Shown: one piece after another, positions 17,565 to 26,480 of the stretch | Numbering within the stretch: position 1 is the first letter of the stretch | Layout of the letters: the number at the start of each line of letters is the position of its first letter | From: Sulfitobacter faviae | GTDB lineage: Bacteria; Pseudomonadota; Alphaproteobacteria; Rhodobacterales; Rhodobacteraceae | Direction: 5' to 3' | Length of the DNA: 64,000 nucleotides | Assembly (NCBI RefSeq): GCF_029870955.1 | Contig: NZ_PGFQ01000001.1 | Span: 2,790,001 to 2,854,000 of the forward strand | The notes under the pieces: model-generated | What the model saw: the letters and a program-made list of their open reading frames with translations, nothing else | What the model was told of the DNA's origin: nothing | Database searches by the model: none | Position numbers and translations under genes: made by a program

Positions 17565-18412
17565 CCAAACCCGCCGCCCCCCTTCTTGACGAAGACACCT
17601 TCGCCGCCGAGGCGCTGCGCGTCCTGCGGCGCCTGCATGAGGCGGGCGCGATCCTTGCCGTGGCTGAAGGGATGGAAAAGGCCGTCGTCCTGCGCGAGAC
17701 GGACACCGGCCCCGGCGCACGCACTGCCGTGGTGGACAGCGCCGTGGCGCAGGCGATGGCGCTAAAAGATTGGATCGCGCCGGGCAGCACAGGCCGGGTG
17801 ACACGCTATCATATCACCAGCGCGGGGCGCGCGGCGCTGCGGCGCATGCTTGAAGAGCAGGGCGCAGCCGCAGACGGCTTTGCCGAAGATCAGACCGCCT
17901 TTCTGGGCGGGCCCGACGCGCCCGCCGCAGACCTAGGCGCAGATGCGGATACGGCCCCGCGCCGTGGCCGCTATTGCCTGTCCGAAAGCCCGCTTTCGAC
18001 CCTCGCACGGCGGCGCGACAAATCCGGCGCACCCTTCTTGAACGAGGGGCTGGTCCATGCGGGCGAAAGGCTGCGCGAAGATTTCGAACTGGCGCAGATG
18101 GGCGGTGAGGTTACGCAGAATTGGGACCATTTCCTGACCCCCGGCGCCAAACCCAGCGGCGGGCGAGATGGGGCAGGCGCCATGGCCGCGGCGGAGGCGC
18201 GCAAGAGGGTGGCCGATGCCATGGCCGACCTCGGCCCCGGCCTGTCGGACGTGGTGCTGCGCTGTTGCTGTTATTTGGAAGGGTTGGAGACCACCGAAAA
18301 ACGGCTCGGTTGGTCCGCGCGTTCGGGCAAGATCGTGCTTCGGATCGCGCTCATGCGGCTGAAGCGGCACTACGATGAAACCGTGGGGCCAGGCGGCCCA
18401 ATGATCGGGTAA
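17561..18412 (+). CDS. DUF6456 domain protein
   Basis: A 283-residue frame starting MTKPAAPLLDEDTF. It contains AVVDSAVAQAMALKDWI, RVTRYHITSAGRAALRRML (winged-helix-like), LSESPLSTLARRRDKSG, a GERLREDFELAQMG segment and the C-terminal VVLRCCCYLEGLETTEKRLGWSARSGKIVLRIAL. These are the DUF6456 hallmarks. The ATG at 17561 has AGGAAAG in front and overlaps the preceding stop, so a separate coupled gene is possible. I think it more likely the C-terminal part of one HTH-DUF6456 regulator. DNA-binding regulation is inferred, and no target is known. Confidence 0.75.
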   Translation: MTKPAAPLLDEDTFAAEALRVLRRLHEAGAILAVAEGMEKAVVLRETDTGPGARTAVVDSAVAQAMALKDWIAPGSTGRVTRYHITSAGRAALRRMLEEQGAAADGFAEDQTAFLGGPDAPAADLGADADTAPRRGRYCLSESPLSTLARRRDKSGAPFLNEGLVHAGERLREDFELAQMGGEVTQNWDHFLTPGAKPSGGRDGAGAMAAAEARKRVADAMADLGPGLSDVVLRCCCYLEGLETTEKRLGWSARSGKIVLRIALMRLKRHYDETVGPGGPMIG

Positions 18413-18431
18413 ATGCCGGTCGGGTAAAGAA

Positions 18432-18468
18432 GGGGCGGCAGGATGATAATCCTGCCGCCCCGTTGTTT
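18432..18468 (+). terminator. Terminator between DUF6456 and catalase genes
   Basis: A perfect 13-bp stem, ggggcggcaggat (18432-18444) with atcctgccgcccc (18449-18461), has a 4-base loop and is followed by gttgtttt. It serves the plus-strand gene and may also act for catalase, whose transcript leaves through the same hairpin but with a weaker T-run. Confidence 0.85.
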
Positions 18469-19964
18469 TAGTCTGCGACCTTCACCGGCGTCTCATCTGT
18501 GACCGAGATCGCCACTTCGTCTTTCTCGCAAGCGGCACGCACACCGGCGGCATAGTCGGGGTGCACTTTCTCAAGCACCGCATACCAGCGTTCTTTCACC
18601 GACTGCGAACAGGGCGCCATGGCACCGGCCATGTTCTCGTGCAGACGGTCACGCTGCGCCTGATCGAACACCTCGGTATAGAGCTTGCGCGGCTGGATGT
18701 AATCGGCATCCGCCTCTTCCTGCACATACCGGTCCGCATCGCCCGAGATGCGCAGCGGTGGTTCTTGCACCGATGGATCGGGACGGGCCGAGCCTTCGTA
18801 TTGGTTCGGCTCGTAATAGGCGTCCGGGTGGCCGGTCTGCTGCGGGAAGAACCGCATCGCGCCGTCCTTGTGGTAGTGATGCATCGGCGCGGCCTTGGGC
18901 GCGTTCACGGGCAGGGCCTCGTAATGCGTGCCGAGACGGTAGCGGTGCGCATCCGCATAGGAGAATACCCGCGCCTGCAACATCTTATCGGGCGAGAAGC
19001 CGATGCCGGGGATTTTGTTCGACGGCGAATAGGCAGCGTTCTCGATGCTCTGGAAGTAGTTGTCAGGGTTGCGGTTGAACTCCAACATGCCGACGGGGAT
19101 CAGCGGGTAATCCGCATGCGGCCAAACCTTGGTCAGGTCGAAGGGGTTGAAGCCGCAGGTCTCGGCCTCTTCCTCGGGCATGACTTGGATGTTCAGCTCC
19201 CATTTCGGGTAGTCACCGCCTTCGATCGCGTTGAAGAGATCCTCTTGGAAGTTCTCACGGGTGGAGCCGATCAGCTTTTCCGCGTCTTCATTGGTGCGGT
19301 TGCGGATTTCCTGCTGGCAGCGGAAGTGGAACTTCACCCAGTGACGCTCGCCCTTGGCGTTCCACATCGAATAGGTGTGGCTGCCGTAGCCGTGCATATG
19401 CATTGGGTTCACCGGGATGCCACGGTCGGACATCAGGATGGTGACCTGGTGCACACATTCGGGCTGCGCCGCCCAGAAGTCGAACATCGCCTCGGGCGAC
19501 CGCAGGTTGGTGCGCGGATGGCGTTTCTGGGTGCGGATGAAGTCCGGGAATTTATAGGCATCGCGGACAAAGAAGATCGGGGTGTTGTTGCCCACAACGT
19601 CCCAGTTGCCCTCTTCGGTGTAAAATTTCACCGAGAAGCCGCGCACGTCACGCTCACTGTCGGCGGCGCCAAGCTCGCCCGCCACGGTGGACCAGCGCGA
19701 GATGATTTCGCAGGTCTTGCCCACTTCGGAGAAGATCGCAGCACAGCTATATTGGCTGATGTCATGGGTGACGGTGAAGGTGCCCTCGGCGCCCCAGCCC
19801 TTGGCGTGAACGGCACGCTCAGGAATGCGCTCGCGGTTCTGATGGGCGAGCTTCTCGATCAATTGGTAGTCGTCCAGCAGGACCGGGCCACGGGCGCCCG
19901 CGGTCTTGCTGGTGTCGTTTGTCGGCATCGGTGCGCCGGCGGTGGTGGTGAGACGCTTGCTCAT
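18468..19964 (-). CDS. Monofunctional heme catalase
   Basis: A 498-residue small-subunit clade catalase that dismutates hydrogen peroxide. Visible hallmarks are [16 protein letters not shown] with the distal His, [20 protein letters not shown] with the catalytic Asn, and the proximal heme-ligand signature [14 protein letters not shown] with the Tyr. The start at 19964 ([10 protein letters not shown]) is preceded by GAGGGGAAC. An in-frame ATG 33 bases upstream lies in the operator region. It is divergent from oxyR across about 95 bases, so it is probably induced by OxyR under peroxide stress. I do not assign a kat letter. Confidence 0.95.
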   Translation of the reverse strand: MSKRLTTTAGAPMPTNDTSKTAGARGPVLLDDYQLIEKLAHQNRERIPERAVHAKGWGAEGTFTVTHDISQYSCAAIFSEVGKTCEIISRWSTVAGELGAADSERDVRGFSVKFYTEEGNWDVVGNNTPIFFVRDAYKFPDFIRTQKRHPRTNLRSPEAMFDFWAAQPECVHQVTILMSDRGIPVNPMHMHGYGSHTYSMWNAKGERHWVKFHFRCQQEIRNRTNEDAEKLIGSTRENFQEDLFNAIEGGDYPKWELNIQVMPEEEAETCGFNPFDLTKVWPHADYPLIPVGMLEFNRNPDNYFQSIENAAYSPSNKIPGIGFSPDKMLQARVFSYADAHRYRLGTHYEALPVNAPKAAPMHHYHKDGAMRFFPQQTGHPDAYYEPNQYEGSARPDPSVQEPPLRISGDADRYVQEEADADYIQPRKLYTEVFDQAQRDRLHENMAGAMAPCSQSVKERWYAVLEKVHPDYAAGVRAACEKDEVAISVTDETPVKVAD

Positions 19965-20024
19965 CTTGGGTTCCCCTCGGTTACTGTCTGACAGCAAGAT
20001 GATCGATTCCCCCCATAATTTCCA

Positions 20025-20048
20025 ATTGCAGTTTTATAAAATTGCGAT
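20025..20048. promoter_or_regulatory. Candidate OxyR operator
   Basis: A near-palindrome is centred on TTTTATAAAA (20032-20041), with flanks GCAG..ATTGC that pair except for single mismatches. It lies 12 bases before the oxyR start and 61 bases from the catalase start. LysR-type regulators bind such AT-rich dyads between themselves and their target. The assignment to OxyR is by position. Confidence 0.55.
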
Positions 20049-20059
20049 AGGTAAAAGTT

Positions 20060-20977
20060 ATGAATTTTACCCTGAAACAACTCGAATACTTTCGCGCGCT
20101 GGCGACCTTGGGCAACTTCGGGCGGGCGGCGGAGGCGAGCAATATCTCCCAGCCAGCGCTTTCGGTGCAGATCCGCAGTTTGGAGGAAACGCTCGGCGGG
20201 CGGCTGATCGAGCGGCAAAGTCGCGCTTCGGTGCTCACGCCCTTGGGCCGCGAGGTGCTGACCCGCGCCGAAGATATCCTGCGCCGCGCCAAGCTGCTCG
20301 AGGCCACGGCGCGGGAGCAGGTGGGGCTGGCGGGCACGTTGAATCTCGGGCTGATCCCGACCGTGGCACCCTATCTTTTGCCCGGCGTGCTGGCCGCGTT
20401 GCGGGCGCAGGATATCTCGCTTCGGGTTGAGGTACGCGAGGCGCAGACGGATCAATTGCTGGCCGATCTGCGCGCCGGGGCGCTGGACGCGGCGGTGATG
20501 GCGGTGCCCTCGGGTGAAACGGGCCTCGCAGAGGTGCCGCTTTTCGAGGATCGCTTCCTGCTGGCCGGGTCCGCCGACCGGATAGCGGGGGCGGATGTCG
20601 CCCGCCCGACCGATTTGGCCCGCACACCGCTGATGTTGCTGGAGGATGGCCACTGCCTCACCGATCAGGCGCTGGAGGTTTGCCAGCGCGACCGCACGCA
20701 GGCGGGCATTCACACCGGGGCCTCCTCCCTCGCCACGCTGTCGCGGCTGGTGGAGGCGGGCTTTGGCATGACCCTGATGCCCGAAATCGCCGCCAAGACC
20801 GAGCTTGATGCCGCACCGGGGCTGCGCCTGCACCGTTTCGGCGCGCCGGAACCTGCGCGGCAAATCGGGCTCGTCCGCCGGGCGGGCACGCCGGGCAGCG
20901 GTTGGGCGGCGCAACTGGCCGAGACGCTGAAGGAAGTGGGGGAGGGGCTGACCGGAGAACTGCGCGCGAAATACTAG
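20060..20977 (+). CDS. oxyR: Hydrogen-peroxide-sensing LysR regulator OxyR
   Basis: A 305-residue LysR-type regulator. Residues 1-60 hold the winged HTH (LKQLEYFRALATLGNFGRAAEASNISQPALSVQIRSLE). The effector domain carries the OxyR redox pair, Cys199 and Cys208, in DGHCLTDQALEVC, exactly at the E. coli OxyR positions, so it should sense peroxide by disulfide formation. It is divergent from a catalase gene with a palindromic site between them, and a peroxiredoxin gene follows convergently. The numbering match makes the identification strong. Confidence 0.95.
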   Translation: MNFTLKQLEYFRALATLGNFGRAAEASNISQPALSVQIRSLEETLGGRLIERQSRASVLTPLGREVLTRAEDILRRAKLLEATAREQVGLAGTLNLGLIPTVAPYLLPGVLAALRAQDISLRVEVREAQTDQLLADLRAGALDAAVMAVPSGETGLAEVPLFEDRFLLAGSADRIAGADVARPTDLARTPLMLLEDGHCLTDQALEVCQRDRTQAGIHTGASSLATLSRLVEAGFGMTLMPEIAAKTELDAAPGLRLHRFGAPEPARQIGLVRRAGTPGSGWAAQLAETLKEVGEGLTGELRAKY

Positions 20978-21014
20978 GCGCTGTGGGGCCTGCCGGGTCA
21001 AAGGGAGCGTGTCA

Positions 21015-21045
21015 AAAGGACCGGGCCAAAGGGCCCGATCCGGTC
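21015..21045 (-). terminator. Weak terminator of the peroxiredoxin gene
   Basis: A gaccgg/ccggtc outer stem with an inner ggcc-rich stem lies 15 bases past the peroxiredoxin stop and is followed on the minus strand by TTTT. The stem has internal asymmetry, so it is only moderately convincing. Confidence 0.5.
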
Positions 21046-21059
21046 ACATGAAAGAGCGC

Positions 21060-21608
21060 TTAGGCCGCTTCGGTTTGTTTCTGGTTCTCGAGGTATTCCA
21101 GCAGGGTCTCAGGGCTGGAAACGCCGTAGGGGTCTTCGTCGTGGTTGTCACGGATGCCGGGCTCTTCGAACCATGCTTCGATCTGACCATCGTTGATGAT
21201 CGCCGCATAGCGCCAGCTGCGCGGGCCGAAGCCAAGGTTGTCTTTGGCGACCAGCATGCCCATGCGGCGGGTGAATTCGCCCGAACCGTCAGGGATCACG
21301 TCGATGTTCTGGACGCCCTGCATCTCTTTCCACTTGTTCATCACAAAGCTGTCGTTGACCGACAGGCAATAGATCGCGTCGATGCCATGCTCTTGGAAGG
21401 CGGCGAAATTGTTTTCGAACCCGGGCAGCTGGTAGGTGCTGCAGGTCGGGGTGAAGGCACCGGGGAGGGAGAAGAGCACAACGCGCTTGCCTTTGAAGAA
21501 ATCATCGCTGGTCTTGTCTTCCCAGCGGAAGGGGTTGGACCCTTCGATGCTTTCGTCGCGCACGCGCGTCTTGAAGGTGACGTTGGGGACATTGATACCG
21601 GGTTTCAT
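21060..21608 (-). CDS. Peroxiredoxin, Prx5-like
   Basis: A 182-residue atypical peroxiredoxin that reduces hydroperoxides. The peroxidatic cysteine is Cys56 in SLPGAFTPTCSTYQLPGFE, the Prx5-type motif, and GFGPRSWRYAAIINDGQIEAWF follows near the C-terminus. There is no C-terminal glutaredoxin domain, so an external reductant is needed. The start at 21608 follows GAGAGAC, while the longer open frame has a cysteine-rich unconserved lead. It sits convergent to oxyR, next to catalase, which makes a peroxide-defence cluster. Direct OxyR control is likely but no operator was confirmed. Confidence 0.92.
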   Translation of the reverse strand: MKPGINVPNVTFKTRVRDESIEGSNPFRWEDKTSDDFFKGKRVVLFSLPGAFTPTCSTYQLPGFENNFAAFQEHGIDAIYCLSVNDSFVMNKWKEMQGVQNIDVIPDGSGEFTRRMGMLVAKDNLGFGPRSWRYAAIINDGQIEAWFEEPGIRDNHDEDPYGVSSPETLLEYLENQKQTEAA

Positions 21609-21850
21609 CGCGTCTCTCTTTCTCGGATTGGAATCTTTGCGGCTTGGTAGCCCATATAAGAAGCCTCGGCAACTCTCGCAATGCTGCAACTGCATTGTAA
21701 TTTTTCAGTTACATATCAACGTTCTAAATCAACGGTCTAGGGCGATGCCGCCTTTGCATGGCCGCCTTGTCGCGGGGGCGTATGCAGTAGGTGGCCATCG
21801 GGTTAAGGACTGTGATAAACAAGGCGCGACACAATGATCAGAGGCCCCCG

Positions 21851-22804
21851 ATGCGCGATCTGAAGATACCCGAACAGCGCCACCCCGAAAAGGCGCGCAA
21901 GCCCGACAACGCCCAGCCGAAAAAGCCGAGCTGGATCAGGGTCAAAGCGCCCGGCGGCAAAGGCTATGCCGAAACCGCGCGGATCATGCGCGACAACAAG
22001 CTGACCACGGTCTGCGAAGAGGCGGGCTGCCCCAATGTCGGGGAATGCTGGTCTCAGGGCCACGCAACGATGATGATCATGGGCGAGGTCTGTACCCGGG
22101 CCTGTACCTTCTGCAACATCGCCACCGGTAAGCCGCCCGAGGCGCTGGACGTGTTCGAGCCGGGCCGCGTGGCCGAAGCGGTCGCCAAACTGGGGCTGAA
22201 CCATGTGGTCATCACGAGCGTTGACCGCGACGATATCGAAGACGGCGGGGCGGAACATTTCGCCCAGACGATCCGCGCCGTGCGCCACCGCAGCCCCGAC
22301 ACGACAATCGAAATCCTGACACCGGATTTCATCCGCTGCGGTCCCGAAGCCCTTGAAAAGGTTGTCGAAGCGCGACCTGATGTGTTCAACCACAACCTTG
22401 AAACCGTGCCGGGCCTCTATCCCGAGGTGCGCCCCGGCGCGCGCTACTTCCACTCCCTCCGCCTGCTTCAGCGGGTCAAGGAGTTGGACCCGTCGATGTT
22501 CACCAAATCGGGCATCATGGTGGGTTTGGGCGAAGATCGCCAAGCGGTCATTCAGGTCATGGAAGACATGCGCGCCGCTGACATCGATTTCCTGACCATC
22601 GGCCAGTACCTACAGCCGACGCCCAAACACCATGCGCTGGACCGTTTCGTCACCCCCGAAGAGTTCACCTCTTACGAAAAGGCGGCCTACGGTAAGGGCT
22701 TCCTCATGGTCTCGGCCACGCCGCTGACCCGGTCGAGCTACCACGCGGGTGACGATTTCGCGCGGCTGCGCGAGGCGCGTAACCGCAAACTGGGTATTGC
22801 CTGA
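21851..22804 (+). CDS. lipA: Lipoyl synthase
   Basis: A 317-residue radical-SAM enzyme that inserts two sulfurs into octanoyl groups on lipoyl domains. The auxiliary cluster cysteines are in [15 protein letters not shown] and the radical-SAM cluster in [11 protein letters not shown] (CxxxCxxC). The [10 protein letters not shown] end includes the conserved RSSY serine that ligates the auxiliary cluster. The start at 21851 (MRDLKIPEQ) is chosen over an ATG 60 bases upstream, as the extra residues are not conserved and AGAGG lies before it. It stands alone, and no lipB is in the window. Confidence 0.97.
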   Translation: MRDLKIPEQRHPEKARKPDNAQPKKPSWIRVKAPGGKGYAETARIMRDNKLTTVCEEAGCPNVGECWSQGHATMMIMGEVCTRACTFCNIATGKPPEALDVFEPGRVAEAVAKLGLNHVVITSVDRDDIEDGGAEHFAQTIRAVRHRSPDTTIEILTPDFIRCGPEALEKVVEARPDVFNHNLETVPGLYPEVRPGARYFHSLRLLQRVKELDPSMFTKSGIMVGLGEDRQAVIQVMEDMRAADIDFLTIGQYLQPTPKHHALDRFVTPEEFTSYEKAAYGKGFLMVSATPLTRSSYHAGDDFARLREARNRKLGIA

Positions 22805-22824
22805 TCGAAAAGACGCGCCCGGCG

Positions 22825-23712
22825 CTAACCGCCGGGCAGGGCCTTGAGGTAGGCCGCAATCGCTTCGCGGTCGCTTTCGGGGAGCTGCGCGAGGTTGCTG
22901 ACCACCTCGGCCATCTCACCGCCCGCGCTGTCGTATTCCGGCGTGAAGCCGGAGGTGAAATAGGCTACGAGATCGGGCTTTGACCAATCAAGCTGATCCG
23001 GTGTGATGCCGGGAATACGCCCCTTGCCCGAAGGGTTCGGCGCGCCGGTCAGCCAAGCGCCCCGGTCAAGCGCGCCCAAGGCATTGCGCGGGGTGTGGCA
23101 TTCGCCGCAATGGGCAAGAGCTTCGACCAGATAACGCCCGCGTTCGACCTCAGCATCGGGCGCGTCGCTCATCACGAAATCATCATGTGAAAACAGCGCC
23201 TTCCATGCGCCAAGCCCGCGACGGATGTTAAAGGGGAATGCCACCTCATGCGGCAGGCTCGGCGTATCCGAGGCGGGCAGGGTCTGCATATAGGCAAAGA
23301 GGTCCACCACATCCTGCGGGGCGAGGTGTTGGTAGGCCGTGTATGGAAAGGCGGGGTAATAATGCTGCCCCTCGGGCGAGACACCCCGCGTCACGGCACG
23401 GGCGAACTCCGGCAGGGTCCAGTCACCGATGCCATGCTCTGGATCGGGGGAGATATTGGGCGCGTGGAAGGTGCCGAAATCACTGGCGAAGGGCAGCCCC
23501 CCGGCCAGCACCAGCCTCTCATCCTCTTCACTTTCGGGCGCAGCGTGGCAGGAAACGCAGCCGCCAGCGGCAAAGACCAGCGCGCCCGCCTCCGGGTCCG
23601 GTGTCAGCCCGGCACCATAGGAAGGCTCAAGCGGATTGGGCCGGGTGAGCGCCCAGCCAAGGGCCGCGCCGAGAGCGGCACAGCCCAGCAGTACTGGAAT
23701 GACCCGTCGCAA
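22825..23712 (-). CDS. Diheme c-type cytochrome, membrane-anchored or periplasmic
   Basis: A 295-residue cytochrome with an N-terminal hydrophobic segment (residues about 4-23, signal or anchor) and two heme-binding motifs, CVSCH (about residue 52) and CGECH (about residue 202), each within a cytochrome-c-like domain. The axial methionine candidates follow in each domain. It resembles the cytochrome subunits of alcohol and aldehyde dehydrogenase complexes and related electron carriers. The next gene upstream on the same strand is another c-type cytochrome, with only 3 bases between, so they are one operon. The electron partners are unknown. Confidence 0.85.
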   Translation of the reverse strand: MRRVIPVLLGCAALGAALGWALTRPNPLEPSYGAGLTPDPEAGALVFAAGGCVSCHAAPESEEDERLVLAGGLPFASDFGTFHAPNISPDPEHGIGDWTLPEFARAVTRGVSPEGQHYYPAFPYTAYQHLAPQDVVDLFAYMQTLPASDTPSLPHEVAFPFNIRRGLGAWKALFSHDDFVMSDAPDAEVERGRYLVEALAHCGECHTPRNALGALDRGAWLTGAPNPSGKGRIPGITPDQLDWSKPDLVAYFTSGFTPEYDSAGGEMAEVVSNLAQLPESDREAIAAYLKALPGG

Positions 23713-23715
23713 GGA

Positions 23716-24195
23716 TCAGTTCTTGGGGCCGCGGTAATCGTCATGGCAAGCGCCGCAAGCCTTGCCGATTGCGCCCATGCCCGCCCTCAGCGCGTCCAGA
23801 TCGGTGCCCGCGGCCTCGATCATATCCGCGCTGGCGGTTTCCAGCGCCATCAGCGCTTCGTTGAACCCTTCGGCATCGCTCCAGATTTCGGCCTTGGCGC
23901 GGGAACCTTCGACGGCGCCTTGCTCGGTCCCTTCAAGCCAGAGGGTGCCCGGCGCGAAACCGGCGGCGGCGTTCAGATTGGTCGCGGCGGCGGTGGCCAT
24001 CTCGGCGTTATACTCCGTCTCGCCCTTGGCCATGCCGCCCAGAATGCCGGTATGATAGGCAATCAGTTGCATCTGCGCATGGCGCGCGTTCACCGCCGCA
24101 CTGGCGGCTTTCTCACTATGGCTGGCGGCGAAGCCTGCGGTGGCAATCAAGGCGGCGCTGATACCAATGGCGGTAATGCTTTTGGTCAAATGCAT
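23716..24195 (-). CDS. Class II cytochrome c (c'-type), periplasmic
   Basis: A 159-residue precursor. A signal peptide of about 22 residues ends AGFAA. The mature part is a four-helix-bundle-like sequence with one C-terminal CGACH heme motif in ACGACHDDYRG, characteristic of cytochrome c'/c556. It could carry electrons or bind NO. The ATG at 24195 is chosen because GGGAG lies 6 bases before it, whereas the ATG at 24201 is too close to the ribosome site. It is co-transcribed with the diheme cytochrome gene downstream. Confidence 0.88.
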   Translation of the reverse strand: MHLTKSITAIGISAALIATAGFAASHSEKAASAAVNARHAQMQLIAYHTGILGGMAKGETEYNAEMATAAATNLNAAAGFAPGTLWLEGTEQGAVEGSRAKAEIWSDAEGFNEALMALETASADMIEAAGTDLDALRAGMGAIGKACGACHDDYRGPKN

Positions 24196-24287
24196 GGTCA
24201 TCTCCCTTTTCTTGCCGCAGCGTAACATGGCAGGGGCAGGTCGCAAAAAACAAAAATGTGATCAGCGGGATAAGACTGCGGGCAGGG

Positions 24288-24461
24288 TCAGAACCGGCGG
24301 GGGATACGTTCGGCCGTGGCCCAGTCAGGCCAATAGCCCAGCCATTCGACAAGCCCCACGGCCAAAGCCGCCGCGATGATCGCAAAGACCAAGATCACCC
24401 GTTTGCCCGAAGGTGGATTGCGCGCCCATTGGGACATGCGCAGCAGCCACCGCGGGTCCAT
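24288..24461 (-). CDS. Small single-span membrane protein (57 residues)
   Basis: A short gene too small for a usual ORF list. It begins [21 protein letters not shown] (positively charged, cytoplasmic), has one transmembrane helix (VILVFAIIAAALAVGLVEWL, residues about 22-41), and ends YWPDWATAERIPRRF. Its ATG overlaps the hpt stop by one base (TGATG), so translation is probably coupled to hpt. Frame, charge distribution and clean helix argue it is real. I believe similar short proteins follow hpt in roseobacters, but I cannot check. Function unknown. Confidence 0.65.
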   Translation of the reverse strand: MDPRWLLRMSQWARNPPSGKRVILVFAIIAAALAVGLVEWLGYWPDWATAERIPRRF

Positions 24462-24997
24462 CACGTAAAGCGGACTTTCCCGATGAAGGGCAGGTTGCGG
24501 TCGCGTTGGGCAAAGTCGATGCCATAGCCCACAACGAATTCATCGGGAATTTCAAAGCCGGTCCAATCCGCCTTGAGGTCGACCTCACGCCGGGTGGGTT
24601 TGTCAAGCAGGGCGATGGACTTCAACCGCGCAGGCTCACGGGAGCGCAGCAGGTTGGTGACATGGTGCAGCGTGTGGCCAGTGTCGACGATATCTTCGAC
24701 AACCAGCACGTCGCGCCCTTCGATGGCCCCGCGCAAGTCTTTGAGAATGCGCACCTCTCGGCTGCTCTCCATGCCGTCGCCATAGCTGGAGGCTTCGAGG
24801 AAATCGACTTCGATCGGCAGGTCCAACTCACGCACCAGATCGGCGATAAAGACGAAAGAGCCGCGCAGCAGGCCGACCACGACCAATTTATCGGTGCCGT
24901 TGAATTCACCGTGAATCTCACGGCAAAGATCTTCGATCCGCGCCGCGATGGCCTTGGCCGAGATCATTTCGTCGATGACATAAGGCCCGTGTGCCAT
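24461..24997 (-). CDS. hpt: Hypoxanthine phosphoribosyltransferase
   Basis: A 178-residue purine-salvage enzyme that makes IMP or GMP from hypoxanthine or guanine and PRPP. The PRPP-binding loop is [14 protein letters not shown]. Substrate and metal-binding stretches are [19 protein letters not shown] and [14 protein letters not shown]. The C-terminal [29 protein letters not shown] is standard for the family. The start at 24997 gives the normal length. Its stop overlaps the ATG of a 57-codon membrane-protein gene. Located between a cytochrome operon and a COQ10 gene. Confidence 0.96.
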   Translation of the reverse strand: MAHGPYVIDEMISAKAIAARIEDLCREIHGEFNGTDKLVVVGLLRGSFVFIADLVRELDLPIEVDFLEASSYGDGMESSREVRILKDLRGAIEGRDVLVVEDIVDTGHTLHHVTNLLRSREPARLKSIALLDKPTRREVDLKADWTGFEIPDEFVVGYGIDFAQRDRNLPFIGKVRFT

Positions 24998-25066
24998 GGT
25001 TTTGCCCTTGAATCTGCGGGGTTGAGACGTGAAATAGGGGGTTAACCCGCAACGCTACGGAACGCA

Positions 25067-25519
25067 ATGCCTACGCACTCAGAGACCCGCCAACTGCCCT
25101 ATAGCGCGCAACAGATGTATGATCTTGTCGCCGATGTGGGCCGCTATCCTGAATTCCTGCCCTGGACCGCCGCCGCGCGCATTCGCAGCGACGAGGACCG
25201 CGGCGATCATCGGGTGATGGATGCCGATCTGGTGATCTCGTTCAAAGTCTTTCGGGAGCGGTTTACCAGCCGCGTCGTGCTGTGGCCCGGGGCCAAGAAG
25301 ATCGACACGGAATACCTCGACGGACCATTCAAGTATATGAAATCAAACTGGCATTTCGAGGATAATCTCGAAGGCTGTCAGGTGCATTTCTTCGTCGATT
25401 TCGAATTCCGCAACGCCATCTTGCAAAAGGTCATCGGCGTGGTTTTCAACGAGGCGATGCAGCGTATCGTGCGCGCCTTTGAGAACCGCGCGAAAGAGCT
25501 TTACGGCCCCAAGGGTTAA
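25067..25519 (+). CDS. COQ10/RatA-family START-domain protein
   Basis: A 150-residue polyketide-cyclase/START-fold protein of the COQ10 family, which binds ubiquinone and aids its use in respiration. Hallmarks are LPYSAQQMYDLVADVGRYPEFLPW near the start and WHFEDNLEGCQVHFFVDFEFRN in the second half. It is often annotated as toxin RatA, but no antitoxin gene is adjacent and the bacterial-to-mitochondrial ubiquinone role fits better. It overlaps the convergent pncC gene by 4 bases. The start at 25067 gives MPTHSETRQLPY, the family-typical beginning. Confidence 0.92.
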   Translation: MPTHSETRQLPYSAQQMYDLVADVGRYPEFLPWTAAARIRSDEDRGDHRVMDADLVISFKVFRERFTSRVVLWPGAKKIDTEYLDGPFKYMKSNWHFEDNLEGCQVHFFVDFEFRNAILQKVIGVVFNEAMQRIVRAFENRAKELYGPKG

Positions 25520-25989
25520 AGCGCCGCGTATCCTTGCAGCAAAAGGCCGAGCGCGTGGTCGCGGGCGGCCAAACGCACGGCATCACGGCCCTGCGCGCCG
25601 AACTCCACCGTTTCTGTCTGAACCCCGGCTGCCGTGGCAAGGCCGAAACAGACGCGGCCCTCGGGCTTGTGCTCTGATCCGCCGGGGCCTGCGATGCCGG
25701 TGATGGAGACGGCGATCCGCGCTTCGGACCGCGCCAGAGCGCCCGCCGCCATTCCTTCGGCGACCTGTTCCGAGACCGCACCCCAATCCGCCAACGTCTC
25801 CTCCGACACGCCCAGCATCGCCATCTTCGCCGCATTGGTATAGGTGACGAATCCCCGGTCCAGCAGCGCCGAGGAGCCCGGCAGATCGGTCAGCGCGGCG
25901 GTGAGCATGCCGCCGGTGCAGCTTTCCGCACAGGCGACCATCGCGCCGGTTTCGCGGGCCTTTTCCAACAGTTGCGCGGCAAGGCTCAT
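25516..25989 (-). CDS. pncC: Nicotinamide-nucleotide amidase (CinA C-terminal family)
   Basis: A 157-residue stand-alone CinA C-terminal domain, which deamidates nicotinamide mononucleotide in NAD recycling. Visible hallmarks are VACAESCTGGMLTAALTDLPGSS and VSITGIAGPGGSEHKPEGRVCFG. No N-terminal competence domain is present. Its start lies directly at the stop of pgpA (adjacent codons), and it belongs to an ispDF-pgpA-pncC operon on the minus strand. The protein ends by overlapping the COQ10 gene tail to tail. Confidence 0.93.
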   Translation of the reverse strand: MSLAAQLLEKARETGAMVACAESCTGGMLTAALTDLPGSSALLDRGFVTYTNAAKMAMLGVSEETLADWGAVSEQVAEGMAAGALARSEARIAVSITGIAGPGGSEHKPEGRVCFGLATAAGVQTETVEFGAQGRDAVRLAARDHALGLLLQGYAAL

Positions 25990-26480
25990 TTACAGCACCC
26001 CGTGATAAAGTGCGGCCAGCGCCATGACGCCGAGCGCCGCGAAAACCCCGGCAAAGATATCGTCGAGCATCACCCCCCAAGGCCCGCCCAGACGGTCGGC
26101 CCAGCCGATGATCAGCGGTTTGGTGATGTCGAACAGCCGGAACAGCGCGAAGGCGGCGATCCAACCGGGCCACATGGCAAGGATCGGGATTTGCATCGAC
26201 CATGCGGCATAGGAGAGCGGCAAAAGCGCGATCCACTGGCCGACCAATTCATCGACCACCACCTCTCCGGGGTCATGATCCGGCCCGCCCGCGGTGTAGC
26301 GTCCGGTGGCCCACCAGCCCAAGGGAATGGCCACCAAAAGCCCGATCACCAGCAGCGGAAAGCCCCCAACACATGCAAAAGCCAAGCATAGGGCAGGGCG
26401 ATGAGCGACCCCCAAGTGCCCGGCGCGGGGCGGATGTGGCCAACGCCCAGTAGCGTCGCGATCAGATGTGCTGCGGTCAT
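25990..26480 (-). CDS. pgpA: Phosphatidylglycerophosphatase A (one-base frameshift in the read sequence)
   Basis: PgpA removes the phosphate from phosphatidylglycerol phosphate at the inner membrane. The N-terminus reads [30 protein letters not shown]. The rest, [32 protein letters not shown] and [11 protein letters not shown], is in another frame. They join at a five-base run (26363-26367, C on the plus strand) with one added base, giving a normal 163-residue protein with the conserved DE..GQ metal site. The ATG at 26480 overlaps the ispDF stop (ATGA), so translation is coupled. A sequencing error is the probable cause. Confidence 0.9.

Noticed and set aside
18561..19991. Long plus-strand frame (476 codons) opposite the catalase gene
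   Set aside because: Antisense shadow of the catalase. Its translation has no recognisable domain.
22817..22837. Terminator between lipA and the diheme cytochrome gene
   Set aside because: An 8-bp GC stem exists (gcccggcg/cgccgggc), but it has no T-run on either strand and overlaps the cytochrome stop codon.
25067..25519. Toxin-antitoxin system (RatA label)
   Set aside because: No RatB-like partner is adjacent, and the protein is a COQ10-type START protein.
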